Source: Plasmopara viticola
Lineage: Eukaryota; Oomycota; Peronosporomycetes; Peronosporales; Peronosporaceae
Length of the DNA: 64,000 bases
Direction of reading: 5' to 3'
NCBI GenBank assembly: GCA_001695595.3
Contig: MBPM02000136.1
Coordinates: 57,503 to 121,502 of the forward strand
Shown: positions 13,836-25,634 of the stretch, piece by piece
Layout: each line of letters begins with the position of its first letter
How positions within the stretch are numbered: position 1 is the stretch's first letter
Translations under genes and position numbers: made by a program
Notes under the pieces: generated by a model
Told to the model about the DNA's origin: nothing
Databases searched by the model: none
The model's input: the letters and a program-made list of their open reading frames with translations, nothing else

Positions 13836-16800
13836 TGATCTCAGCACTTTTAAAGAGCTTATAAACGCTTAGTCGCGGCTTCATCGCATCTGCGTACGTC
13901 GTGAATGATAGATAGGACGTATCCATGACCATACATCATCCAAGAACTTTACAAGAGCGAATGTGCGCTGAGTTATGTCTCTCTTGCGTCTGTATACATC
14001 TAGAATGATAGAAAGAACGTTTCTATGGTCGATCATCACCTCAGCACTTCACATGAGCGATTATACGTTTACTTGTTTTTTAATTGCGTCTGCACATGTC
14101 TAGACTGATAGAAAAGACGTATGGCCGTACATGATCTCAGCACTTTTAATGAGCTTATAAACGCTTAGTTGCGGCTCTATCGCATCTGCGTACGTCTAGA
14201 ATGATAGATGGGACGTATTCGTGACCATACATCATCTTAGCGCTTCACCAAAGCGAAAATGCGCTAAGTTATGTCTCTATTGCGTCTGTACATGTCTAGA
14301 ATGATAGATAGGACGTAACTATGGCCGATCATCACCTCAGCACTTTACATGAACGATTACGCGTTAAGTTGTTTCTTAATTGCGTCTGCACACGTCTAGA
14401 ATGATAGAAAGGACGTATCTATGGCCGTACATTTTCTCATCAATTTTAAAGAGCGAAGAAACGTTTAGTGGCGGCTCTATCGCATCTGCGTACGTCTAGA
14501 ATGATAGCTGGGCCGTATCCATGACCATACATCATCTAAGCGCTTCACCAGTGCGAATATGCGCTAAGTTTTGGTTCTATAACGTCTGTACATGACTAAA
14601 ATAATAGAAGTGACGTTTCTATGGCCGATCACCACCTCAGCACTTCACATGAGCGATTATACGTTTAGTTGTTTCTTAATTGCGTCTGCACACGTCTAGG
14701 ATGATAGACAGAACGTATCTATGACCTTACATTTTCTCAGCTCTTTTAAGAGCGAAGAAACGTTTAGTTGCGGCTCTATCGCATCTGCGAACGTCTAGAA
14801 TGATAGATGGGCCGTATCCATGACCATACATCATCTTAGCGCTTCACCAGAGCGAATATGAGTTAAGTTATGTCTCTATTGCGTCTGTACATGTCTAGAA
14901 TAATAGAAGGGACGTAACAATGGCCGATCATCACCTCAGGACTTCACATGAGCGATTATACGTACAGTTGTTTCTTAATTACGTCTGCACACAACTAGAA
15001 TGATAGAAAGGACATATCTATGGCCGTAGAATTTCTTAGCACTTTTAAAGAGCAAAAAAACGCTTAGTTGCGGCTTCATCGCATCTGCGTACGTCGGGAA
15101 TGATAGATAGGACGTATCCATGACCATACATCATCTCAGTGCTTCGCCAGAGCGAATATGAGATAAGTTATGTCTCTATTGCGTCTGTACACGTCAGGAA
15201 TGATAGAAAGGACGTAACTATGGCCGAAAATCACCTCAGCGCTTCACATGAAATGAGCGATTATACGTTAAGTTGTTTCTTAATTGCGTCTGCACACGTC
15301 TAGAATGATAGAAGGTACGTTTCTATGGCCGTACAAGATCTCAGCACTTTTAAAGAGCTTATAAACGCTTAGTCGCGGCTTCATCGCATCTGCGTACGTC
15401 GTGAATGATAGATAGGACGTATCCATGACCATACATCATCCAAGAACTTTACAAGAGCGAATGTGCGCTGAGATATGTCTCTATTGCGTCTGTATACGTC
15501 TGAAAAGATAGAAAGGACGTTTCTATGGTCGATCATCACCTCAGCACTTTACATGAGCGATTATACGTCTAGTTGTTTCTTAATTGCGTCTGCACACGTC
15601 TAGAATGATAGAAAGGACATATCTATGGCCGTAGAATTTCTTAGCACTTTTAAAGAGCAAAAAAACGCTTAGTTGCGGCTTCATCGCATCTGCGTACGTC
15701 GGGAATGATAGATAGGACGTATCCATGACCATACATCATCTCAGTGCTTCGCCAGAGCGAATATGAGTTAAGTTATGTCTCTATTGCGTCTGTACACGTC
15801 AGGAATGATAGAAAGGACGTAACTATGGCCGATAATCACCTCAGCGCTTCACATGAGATGAGCGATTATACGTTTAGTTGTTTCTTAATTGCGTCTACTC
15901 ACGTCTAGAAGTATATAAAGGACGTATCTATGGCCGTACATTTTCTCAGCACTATAAAGAGCGAAAAAACGCTTGGTTGCGGCTCTATCGCATCTGCGTA
16001 CCTCAAGAATGATAGATAGGACGTATCCATGACCATACATCATCTCAGTGCTTCGCCAGAGCGAATATGAGTTAAGTTATGTCTCTTTTGTGTCTGTACA
16101 CGTCAGGAATGATAGAAAGGACGTAACTATGGCCGATAATCGCCTTAGCGCTTTACATGAGATGAGCGATTATGCGTGAAGTTGTCTCCTAATTGCGTCT
16201 GCACACGTCTAGAATGATAGAAAGGACGTATCTCTGGCCGTACAAGATTTCAGCACTTTTAAAGAGCTTATAAACGCTTAGTCGCGGCTTCATCGCTTCT
16301 GAGTACGTCGTGAAAGATAGATAGGACGTAACCATGACCATACATCATCCAAGCACTTTTCAAGAGCGAATGTGCGCTGAGATATGTCTCTATTGCGTCT
16401 GTATACGTTTGAAAAGATAGAAGTGACGTTTCTATGGTCGATCATCACCTCAGCACTTTACATGAGCGATTATACGTCTAGTTGTTTCTTAATTGCGTCT
16501 GCACACGTCTAGAATGATAGAAAGGACGTATCTATGGCCGTACATTTTCTAAGCACTTTTAAAGAGCTTATAAACGCTTAGTTGCGGCTCTATCGCATCT
16601 GCGTACGGTTAGAATGATAGATGGGCCGTATCCATGACCATACATCATCTAAGCGCTTCACCAGAGCGAATATACGCTAAGTTATGGCTCTATTGCGTCT
16701 GTACATGTCTAGAATAATAGAAGTGACGTTTCTATGGCCGATCACCACCTCAGCACTTCACATGAGCGATTATACGTTTAGTTGATTCTTAATTACGTCT

Positions 16801-18421
16801 GCACACGTCTAGAATGATAGAAAGAACGTATCTATGGCCGTACATTTTCTCAGCACTTTAAAGAGCAAAAAAACGTTTAGTTGCGGCTCTATCGCATCTG
16901 CGTACGTCTAGAATGATAGATAGGACGTATCCATGACCATACATCATCTCAGAGCTTCGCCAGAGCGAATACGAGTTTAATTATGTCTCTATTGCGTCTG
17001 TACACGTCAGGAATGATAGAAAGGACGTAACTATGGCCGATAATCACCTCAGCGCTTCACATGAGATGAGCGATTATACGTTAAGTTGTTTCTTAATTGC
17101 GTCTGCACACGTCTAGAATGATAGAAAGGACGTATCTATGGCCGTACATTTTCTCAGCACTTTTAAAGAGCGAAACAACGCTTTGTTGCGGCTCTATCGC
17201 ATCTGCGTATGTCTAGAATGATAGATGGGACGTATTCATGACCATACATCATCTTAGCGCTTCACCAGAGCGAATATGAGTTAAGTTATGTCTCTATTGC
17301 GTCTGTACATGTCTAGAATAATAGAAGGGACGTAACTTTGGCCGATCGTCACCTCAGGACTTCACACGAGCGATTATACGTTTAGTTGTTTCTTAATTAC
17401 GTTTGCACACGTCTAGAATGATAGAAAGGACATATCTAAGGCCGTAAAATTTCTTAGCACTTTCAAAGAGCAAAAAAACGCTTAGTTGCGGCTTCATTGC
17501 ATCTACGTACGTCTAGAATGAAAGATAGGACGTATCCATGACCATACATCATCTCAATGCTTCGCACAGAGGGAATATGAGTTAAGTTGTGTCTCTATTG
17601 CGTCTGTACATGTCTAGAATATTAGAAGGGACGAAACTTTGGCCGATCATCACCTCAGGACTTCACATGAGCGATTATACGTTTAGTTGTTTCTTAATTG
17701 CGTCTGCACACGTCTAGGATGATAGACAGGACGTATCTATGAACATACATTTTCTCAGCACTTTTAAGAGCGAAGAAACGTTTAGTATCGGCTCTTTCGC
17801 ATCTGCGTACGTCTAGAATGATAGCTGGGCCGTATCCATGACCATACATCGTCTAAGCGCTTCACCAGAGCGAATATGCGCTAAGTTATGTCTCTATTGC
17901 GTCTGTACATGTCTAAAATGATAGAAAAGACATTACTATGGCCGATCACCACCTCAGCACTTCACATGAGCGATTATACGTTTAGTTGTTTCTTAATTAC
18001 GTCTGCACACGTCTAGAATGATAGAAAAGACATATCTATGGCCGTAGAATTTCTTAGCACTTTTAAAGAGCAAAAAAACGCTTAGTTGCGGCTTCATCGC
18101 ATCTGCCTACGTCTAGAATGATAAATAGGACGTATTCATGACCATACATCATCTGAGCGCTTCACCAGAGCGAATATGCGCTAAGTTTTGTCTCTATTGC
18201 GTCTGTACATGTCTAGAATGATAGATAGGACGTAACTTTGGCCGATCATCACCTCAGGACTTCACATGAGCGATTATACGTTTAGTTGTTTCTTAATTGC
18301 GTCTGCACACGTCTAGGATGATAGACAGGACGTATCTTTGACCTTACTTTTGCTCAGCACTTTTTAGAGCGGAGAAACGTTTAGTTGCGGCTCTATCGCA
18401 TCTGCGTATGTCGACAATGAT

Positions 18422-20390
18422 AGATGGGCCGTATCCATGACCATACATCTTCTTAGCACTTCACCAGAGCGAATACGAGTTTAGTTATGGCTCTATTGCG
18501 TCTGTACATGTCTAGAATAATAGAAGGGACGTAACTATGGCCGATCATCACCTCAGCACTTCACATGAGCGATTATACGTTTAGTTGTTTCTTAATTACG
18601 TCTGCACACGTCTAGAATGATAGAAAAGACATATCTATGGCCGTAGAATTTCTTAGCACTTTTAAAGAGCAAAAAATCGTTTAGTTGCGGCTTCATCGCA
18701 TCTGCGTACGTCTAGAATGATAAATAGGACGTATCCATGACCATACATCATCTCAGTGCTTCGCACGAGCGAATATGAGTTAAGTTATGTCTCTATTGCG
18801 TCTGTACATGTCTAGAATATTAGAAGGGACGTAACTATGGCCGATCATCACCTCAGCGCTTCACATGAAATGAGCGATTATACGTTAAGTTGTTCTTAAT
18901 TGCGTTGCACACGTCTAGAATGATAGAAAGACGAATCTATGGCCGTACAAGATTTCAGCACTTTTAAAGAGCTTATAAACGCTTAGTCGCGGCTTCATCG
19001 CATCTGCGTACGTCGTGAATGATAGATACGACGTATCCATGACCATACATCATCCAAGAACTTTACAAGAGCGAATATGCGCTGAGATATGTCTCTATTG
19101 CGTCTGTATACGTCTGAAAAGATAGAAAGGACGTTTATATGGTCGATCATCACCTCAGCACTTTACATGAGCGATTATACGTCTAGTTGTTTCTTAATTG
19201 CGTCTGCACACGTCTAGAATGATAGAAAAGACGTATCTATGGCCGTACATGTTCTCAGCCCTTTTAAGAGCAAAAAAAAACGCTTAGTTGCGGCTCTATC
19301 GCATCTGCGTACGTCTAGATTGATAGATGGGCCGTATCCATGACCATACATCATCTCAGCGCTTCACCAGAGCGAATACGAGTTTAGTTATGGCTCTATT
19401 GCGTCTGTACATGTCTAGAATAATAGAAGGGACGTAACTATGGCCGATCATCACCTCAGGACTTCACATGAGCGATTATACGTCTAGTTGTTTCTTAATT
19501 GCGTCTGCACACGTCTAGAATGATAGAAAAGACGTATCTATGGCCGTACATGTTCTCAGCCCTTTTAAGAGCAAAAAAAACGCTTAGTTGCGGCTCTATC
19601 GCATCTGCGTACGTCTAGATTGATAGATGGGCCGTATCCATGACCATACATCATCTCAGCGCTTCACCAGAGCGAATACGAGTTTAGTTATGGCTCTATT
19701 GCGTCTGTACATGTCTAGAATAATAGAAGGGACGTAACTATGGCCGATCATCACCTCAGGACTTCACATGAGCGATTATACGTTTAGTTGTTTCTTAATT
19801 ACGTCTGCACACGTCTAGAATGATAGAAAGGACATATCTATGGCCGTACATTTTCCTAGCACTTTTAAAGAGCAAAAAAACGCTTAGTTGCGGCTCTATC
19901 GCATCTGCGTACGTCTAGAATGATAAATAGGACGTATCCATGACCATACATCATCTCAGTGCTTCGCCAGAGCGATATGAGTTAAGTTATGTCTCTATTG
20001 CGTCTGTACATGTCCAGAATATTAATAGGGACGTAACTATGGCCGATAATCACCTCAGCGCTTCACATGAGATGAGCGATTATACGTTAATTGCGTCTGC
20101 ACACGTCTAGAATGATAGAAAGGACGTTTCTATGGCCGTACGATTTCAGCACTTTTAAAGAGCTTATAATGCTTAGTGCGGCTTCATCGCATCTGCGTAC
20201 GTCGTGAATGATAGATAGGACGTATCCATGACCATACATCATCCAAGAACTTTACAAGAGCGAATATGCGCTGAGATATGTCTCTATTGCGTCTGTTATA
20301 CGTCTGAAAAGATATAAAGGACGTTTTATATGGGTCATCTCAGCACTTTACATGAGCGATTATACGTCTAGTTGTTTCTTAATTGCGTCT
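18422..20390 (+). repeat. ~1.7-2.0-kb duplication, left copy (7.2 kb from partner)
   Basis: Matches 25,635-27,313. Shared rare variants are catcttcttagcacttcacc (18,448 and 25,661; offset 7,213) and a C monomer in which gttgtttctta is lost, giving tatacgttaattgcgtc (20,086 and 27,001; offset 6,915). The 298-bp difference between offsets is explained by one extra trimer at 19,224-19,524 in this copy. The last 350 bp of this copy have many small indels relative to the partner. Confidence 0.85.
19224..19824 (+). repeat. Near-identical adjacent trimers (300-bp tandem duplication)
   Basis: Trimers at 19,224-19,524 and 19,525-19,824 both have the rare ttctcagcccttttaag A, the gtctagattgatagatgggcc junction and acgagtttagttatgg in B. 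They differ by one base in an A homopolymer and a few substitutions in C. The 25-27 kb paralog has a single copy, so this is a very recent expansion. Confidence 0.9.
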
Positions 20391-20520
20391 GCACATGTCT
20401 AGACTGATAGAAAAGACGTATGGCCGTACATGATCTCAGCACTTCTAATGAGTTTATAAACGCTTAGTTGCGGCTCTATCGCATCTGCGTACGTCTTAGA
20501 ATGATAGATGGGCGTATCCA
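20086..20520 (+). repeat. Indel-rich satellite stretch beside the inserted element
   Basis: Compared with the paralog at 27.0-27.3 kb and with neighbouring units there are many 1-6 bp differences in ~430 bp: gtacgatttcag, ttataatgcttagtgcgg, ctgttatacg, gatataaaggacgttttatatgggtcatctc and gtcttagaatgatagatgggcg. Monomer order is still A-B-C-A-B. This may be real decay or lower consensus quality. Confidence 0.75.
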
Positions 20521-20708
20521 TGACCATACATCATCTCAGCGCTTCACCAGAGCGAATATGCGCTAAGTTATGGCTCTATTGCGTCTGTACATGTCTAGAA
20601 TAATATAAGTGACGTTTCTATGGCCGATCATCACCTCAGCACTTCACATGAGCGATTATACGTTTAGTTGTTTCTTAATCACGTCTGCACACGTCTGGAA
20701 TGATAGAG

Positions 20709-20719
20709 AGGACGTATCT
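20709..20719 (+). repeat. Target-site duplication, left copy (aggacgtatct)
   Basis: 11 bp of A-monomer sequence immediately left of the insert, repeated exactly at 21,044-21,054. The uninterrupted paralog at 36,355-36,365 has one copy. The preceding base differs (g on the left, t on the right), which limits the duplication to 11 bp. Confidence 0.92.
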
Positions 20720-20734
20720 GTATTGTATTGTATT
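20720..20734 (-). repeat. Short tandem tail of the inserted element, (GTATT)3
   Basis: Three perfect pentamers directly abut the left target-site duplication. On the minus strand they read as an AATAC-type 3' tail, which fixes the orientation of the element. Simple-repeat tails instead of poly(A) occur in several LINE clades and the SINEs they mobilise. Confidence 0.85.
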
Positions 20735-21005
20735 ACGTTATCGCGTTGCCAAGTTATGCACGTGCTAGGCTCAGTCTGGCTAGTCCACGGCATAGAGTGG
20801 TGTCCGCATACGTCGGGTCTCGTTCGGCGGGTAGTGCAGCCAGCACCGAGGTCGTGAGGGTCTTCCATTATTTTGCTTAGCTCTGCTTGGTAAGAGCCCA
20901 GGTGGCGCCCGGTGCTGGAGACCGTCGCGTCGAGGGTGAGACTCGTTAGAGACCTGCAGATGCCCGAGAGCACCTGCCCGAAGCGCGCGAGCATTTAGTC
21001 CCCGC

Positions 21006-21042
21006 GCTTGGAAGGAGGGCGTCACCCCAACCTTTTCCAAGC
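21006..21042 (-). repeat. 8-bp inverted repeat at the 5' end of the inserted element
   Basis: gcttggaa at 21,006-21,013 and ttccaagc at 21,035-21,042 are perfect complements with a 21-nt spacer. They end one base inside the boundary with the right target-site duplication. On the minus strand the element therefore begins with a hairpin. The spacer holds a possible 3-bp GGG/CCC helix. The presence of a structured terminus suggests the copy is not 5'-truncated. Confidence 0.8.
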
Positions 21043-21043
21043 T

Positions 21044-21054
21044 AGGACGTATCT
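21044..21054 (+). repeat. Target-site duplication, right copy (aggacgtatct)
   Basis: Exact repeat of 20,709-20,719. The interrupted A monomer continues from here with atggccgttaattttc. Confidence 0.92.
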
Positions 21055-23380
21055 ATGGCCGTTAATTTTCTCAGCACTTTTAAAAGCGAAAAACGCTTAG
21101 TTGCGGCTCTATCGCATCTGCAAACGTCTAGAATGATAGATAGGACGTATCCATGACCATACATCATCTCAGTGCTTCGCCAGAGCGAATATGCGCTAAG
21201 ATTTGTCTCTATTGCGTCTGTACACGTCAGGAATGATAGAAAGGACGTAACTATGGCCGATCATCACCTCAGCGCTTCACATGAGCGATTATACGTTAAG
21301 TTTTTTCTTAATTGCGTCTGCACACGTCTAGAATGATAGAAAGGACGTATCTATGGCCGTACAAGATTTCAGCACTTTTAAAGAGCTTATAAACGCTTAG
21401 TCGCGGCTTCATCGCATCTGCGTACGTCGTGAATGATAGATAGGACGTATCCATGACCATACATCATCCAAGAACTTTACAAGAGCGAATGTGCGCCTAG
21501 TTATGTCTCTATTGCGTCTGTCTACATCTAGAATGATAGAAAGAACGTTTCTATGGTCGATCATCACCTCAGCACTCCACATGAGCGATTATACGTTTAC
21601 TTGTTTCTTAATTGCGTCTGCACATGTCTAGACTGATAGAAAAGACGTATGGCCGTACATGATCTCAGCACTTTTAATGAGCTTATAAACGCTTAGTTGC
21701 GGCTCTATCGCATCTGCGTACGTCTAGAATGATAGATGGAACGTATTCATGACCATACATCATCTTAGCGCTTCACCCAAACGAATATGCGCTAAGTTAT
21801 GTCTCTATTGCGTCTGTACATGTCTAGAATGATAGATAGGACGTAACTATGGCCGATCACCACCTCAGCACTTCACATGAGCGATTATACATTTAGTTGT
21901 CTCTTAATTACATCTGCACACGTCTAGAATGATAGAAAGGACGTATCTATGGCCGTACATTTTCTCAGCACTTTTAAAGAGCGAAAAAACGCTTAGTTGC
22001 GGCTCTATCGCATCTGCGTACGTCAAGAATGATAGATAGGACGTATCCATGACCACACATCATCTCAGTGCTTCGCCAGAGCGAATATGAGTTAAGTTAT
22101 GTCTCTTTTGCGTCTGTACACGTCAGGAATGATAGAAAGGACGTATCTATGGCCGATAATCACCTCAGCGCTTCACATGAGATGAGCGATTATACGTTAA
22201 GTTGTTTTTTAATTGCGTCTGCACACGTCTAGAATGCTAGAAAGGACGTATCTATGGCCGTACAAGATTTCAGCACTTTTAAAGAGCTTATAAACGCTTA
22301 GTCGCGGCTTCATCGCATCTGCGTACGTCGTGAATGATAGATAGGACGTATCCATGACCATACATCATCCAAGAACTTTACAAGAGCGAATGTGCGCTGA
22401 GATATGTCTCTATTGCGTCTGTATACGTCTGAAAAGATAGATAGGACGTTTATATGGTCGATCATCACCTCAGCACTTCACATGAGCGATTATACGTTAA
22501 TTTTTTTTTAATTACGTCTGCACACGTCTAGAATGATAGAAAGGACGTATCTATGGCCGTACATTTTCTCAGCACTTTTAAAGAGCTTATAAACGCTTAG
22601 TTGCGGCTCTATCGCATCTGCGTACGTCTAGAATGATAGATGGGCCGTATCCATGACCATACATCATCTAAGCACTTCACCAGAGCGAATACGAGTTTAG
22701 TTATGGCTCTATTGCGTCTGTACATGTCTAGAATAATAGAAGTGACGTTTGTATGGCCGATCACCACCTCAGCACTTCACATGAGCGATTATACGTTTAG
22801 TTGTTTCTTAATTACATCTGCACACGTCTAGAATGATAGAAAGGACGTATCTATGGCCGTACATTTTCTCAGCACTTTTAAAGAGCTTATAAACGCTTAG
22901 TTGCGGCTCTATCGCATCTGCGTACGTCTAGAATGATAGATGGGCCGTATCCATGACCATACATCATCTAAGCGCTTCACCAGAGCGAATATACGCTAAG
23001 TTATGGCTCTATTGCGTCTGTACATGTCTAGAATAATAGAAGTGACGTTTGTATGGCCGATCACCACCTCAGCACTTCACATGAGCGATTATACGTTTAG
23101 TTGTTTCTTAATTACGTCTGCACACGTCTAGAATGATAGAAAGGACGTATCTATGGCCGTACATTTTCTCAGCACTTTTAAAGAGCGAAAAAACGCTTAG
23201 TTGCGGCTCTATCGCATCTGCGTACGTCAAGAATGATAGGTCGGACGTATCCATGACCATACATCATCTCAGTGCTTCGCCAGAGCGAATATGACTTAAG
23301 TTTTGTCTCTTTTGCGTCTGTACACGTCAGGAATGATAGAAAGGACGTAACTATGGCCGATTATCACCTCAGCGCTTCAC

Positions 23381-23540
23381 ATGAGATGCGATTATACGTT
23401 TAGTTGTTTCTTATTGCGTCTGCACACGTCTAGAATGATAGAAAGGACGTATCTATGGCCGTACATTTCAGCACTTTTAAAGAGCGAAAAACGCTGTCGC
23501 GGCTTATCGCATCTGCGTACGTCTAGAATGATAGATGGGC
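23381..23540 (+). repeat. Short indel-rich stretch
   Basis: About 160 bp with several small losses relative to neighbours: catgagatgcgattatacg, ttgtttcttattgcgtc, gtacatttcagcac, gaaaaacgctgtcgcggcttatcgc and gatgggcgtatcc. The flanking trimers are regular. Confidence 0.7.
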
Positions 23541-25634
23541 GTATCCATGACCATACATCATCCAAGTACTTCACAAGAGCGAATGTGCACTGAGTTATGT
23601 CTCTATTACGTCTGTACACGTCAGGAATGATAGAAAGGACGTAACTATGGCCGATCATCACCTCAGCACTTCACATGAGCGATTATACGTTTAGTTGTTT
23701 CTTAATTGCGTCTGCACACGTCTAGAATGATAGAAAGGACGTATCTATGGCCGTACATTTTCTCAGCACTTTTAAGAGCGAAAAAACGCTTAGTTGCGGC
23801 TCTATCGCATCTGCGTACGTCTAGAATGATAGATAGGACGTATCCATGACCATACATCATCTCAGTGCTTCGCCAGAGCGAATATGAGTTAAGTTATGTC
23901 TCTATTGCGTCTGTACACGTCAGGAATGATAGAAAGGACGTAACTATGGCCGATCATCACCTCAGCGCTTCACATGAGCGATTATACGTTAAGTTGTTTC
24001 TTAATTGCGTCTGCACACGTCTAGAATGACAGAAAGGACGTATCTATGGCCGTACAAGATTTCAGCACTTTTAAAGAGCTTATAAACGCTTAGTCGCGGC
24101 TTCATCGCATCTGCGTACGTCGTGAATGATAGATAGGACGTATCCATGACCATACATCATCCAAGTACTTCACAAGAGCGAATGTGCACTGAGTTATGTC
24201 TCTATTACGTCTGTACACGTCAGGAATGATAGAAAGGACGTAACTATGGCCGATCATCACCTCAGCGCTTCACATGAGATGAGCGATTATACGTGAAGTT
24301 GTTTCTTAATTGCGTCTGCACACGTCTAGAATGATAGAAAGGACGTATCTATGGCCGTACATTTTCTCAGCACTTTTAAGTGCGGAAAAACGCTTAATTG
24401 CGGCTCTATCGCATCTGCGTACGTCTAGAATGACAGATGGGCCGTATCCATGACCATACATCATCTTAGCGCTTCACCAGAGCGAATATGCGCTAAGTTA
24501 TGGATCTATTGCGTCTGTACATGTCTAGAATAATAGAAGTGACGTTTCTATGGCCGATCATCACCTCAGCACTTCACATGAGCGATTATACGTTTAGTTG
24601 TTTCTTAATCACGTCTGCACACGTCTAGAATGATAGAAAGGTCGTATCTATGGCCGTACAAGATCTCAGCACTTTGAAGAGCGAAAAAACGTTTAGTTGC
24701 GGCTCTATCGCATCTGCGTACGTCTAGAATGATAGATAGGTCGTATCCATGACCATACATCATCTCAGCGCTTCACCAGAGCGAATATGCGCTAAGTTAT
24801 GGCTGTATTGCGTCTGTACATGTCTAGAATAATAGAAGTGACGTTTCTATGGCCGATCATCACCTCAGCACTTCACATGAGCGATTATACGTTAAGTTGC
24901 TTCTTAATCACGTCTGCACACGTCTAGAATGATAGAAAGGACGTATCTATGGCCGTTATATTTCTCAGCACTTTGAAGAGCGAAAAACGCTTAGTCGCGG
25001 CTCTGTCGCATCTGCGGTCGTCTAGAATGATAGATAGGACGTATCTATGACCATACATCATCTAAGCGCTTCACCAGAGCGAATACGAGTTTAGTTATGG
25101 CTCTATTGCGTCTGTACATGTCTAGAATAAAAAAGGGACGTAACTATGGCCGATCATCACCTCAGGACTTCACATGAGCGATTATACGTTTAGTTGTTTC
25201 TTAATTACGTCTGCACACGTCTAGAATGATAGAAAGGACATATCTATGGCCGTACATTTTCTTAGCGCTTTTAAAGAGCAAAAAAACGCTTAGTTGCGGC
25301 TTCATCGCATCTGCGTACGTCTAGAATGATAAATAGGACGTATCCATGACCATACATCATCTCAGTGCTTCGCCAGAGCGAATATGAGTTAAGTTATGTC
25401 TCTATTGCGTCTGTACATGTCCAGAATATTAATAGGGACGTAACTATGGCCGATAATCACCTCAGCGCTTCACATGAGATGAGCGATTATACGTTAAGTT
25501 GTTTCTTAATTGCGTCTGCACACGTCTAGAATGATAGAAAGGACATATCTATGGCCGTACATTTTCTCAGCACTTTTAAGAGCAAAAAAACGCTTAGTTG
25601 CGGCTCTATCGCATCTGCGTACGTCTAGAATGAT

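Larger units (their letters stand above)
1..20719 (+). repeat. Satellite array, left arm (A/B/C monomers, ~100 bp)
   Basis: Uninterrupted head-to-tail tandem array. The block gaatgataga recurs about every 100 bp at monomer junctions, usually preceded by gtct so that a TCTAGA site forms. Three monomer types alternate, mostly A-B-C with a ~300-bp period. All monomers read in the same orientation; I saw no inverted segment. Stop codons recur in all frames, so there is no coding content. The left end of the window is inside the array, at the start of an A monomer. Divergence between neighbouring units is clearly higher in the first 15 kb than in the 42-58 kb part of the array. Eukaryotic satellite is the only reasonable reading; centromeric or pericentromeric location is an inference. 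Confidence 0.98.
20720..21043 (-). mobile_element. 324-bp GC-rich retroposon-like insertion (SINE-like, unrecognised family)
   Basis: The only sequence in the window unrelated to the satellite. It interrupts an A monomer between tatct and atggcc and is flanked by a perfect 11-bp direct repeat. Base composition changes sharply, to about 60% GC counted over 20,761-21,000. The left edge is (GTATT)3, which on the minus strand is a 3' tail of AATAC units. This is typical of non-LTR retroposons, so the element is read from 21,043 to 20,720. Its inferred 5' end carries an 8-bp inverted repeat (21,006-21,042). Two overlapping minus-strand open frames exist (one starting at 20,994 and running out into satellite, one from 21,040 to 20,780), with no recognisable reverse transcriptase, endonuclease or gag motif. 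I could not fit clear tRNA-type A and B boxes. It could be a SINE, a short 5'-truncated LINE end or another non-autonomous retroposon. The insertion is well supported; the family is unknown. Confidence 0.85.

Noticed and set aside
20656..21040. Minus-strand open frames of 112 and 86 codons over the inserted element
   Set aside because: They overlap in different frames, the longer one runs on into satellite sequence, and neither shows a recognisable reverse transcriptase, endonuclease, zinc-knuckle or other motif. High GC makes stop-free runs likely.
20720..21043. tRNA-derived SINE head with Pol III A and B boxes
   Set aside because: Candidates on both strands (for example tagccagactg, gttcggcgg) miss key consensus positions and spacing. 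The element may still be a SINE, but not on this evidence.
20720..21043. Helitron or DNA transposon
   Set aside because: There is an 11-bp target-site duplication, no terminal inverted repeats between the two ends and no TC...CTRR termini. The hairpin lies at the end opposite the simple-repeat tail, which fits a retroposon better.
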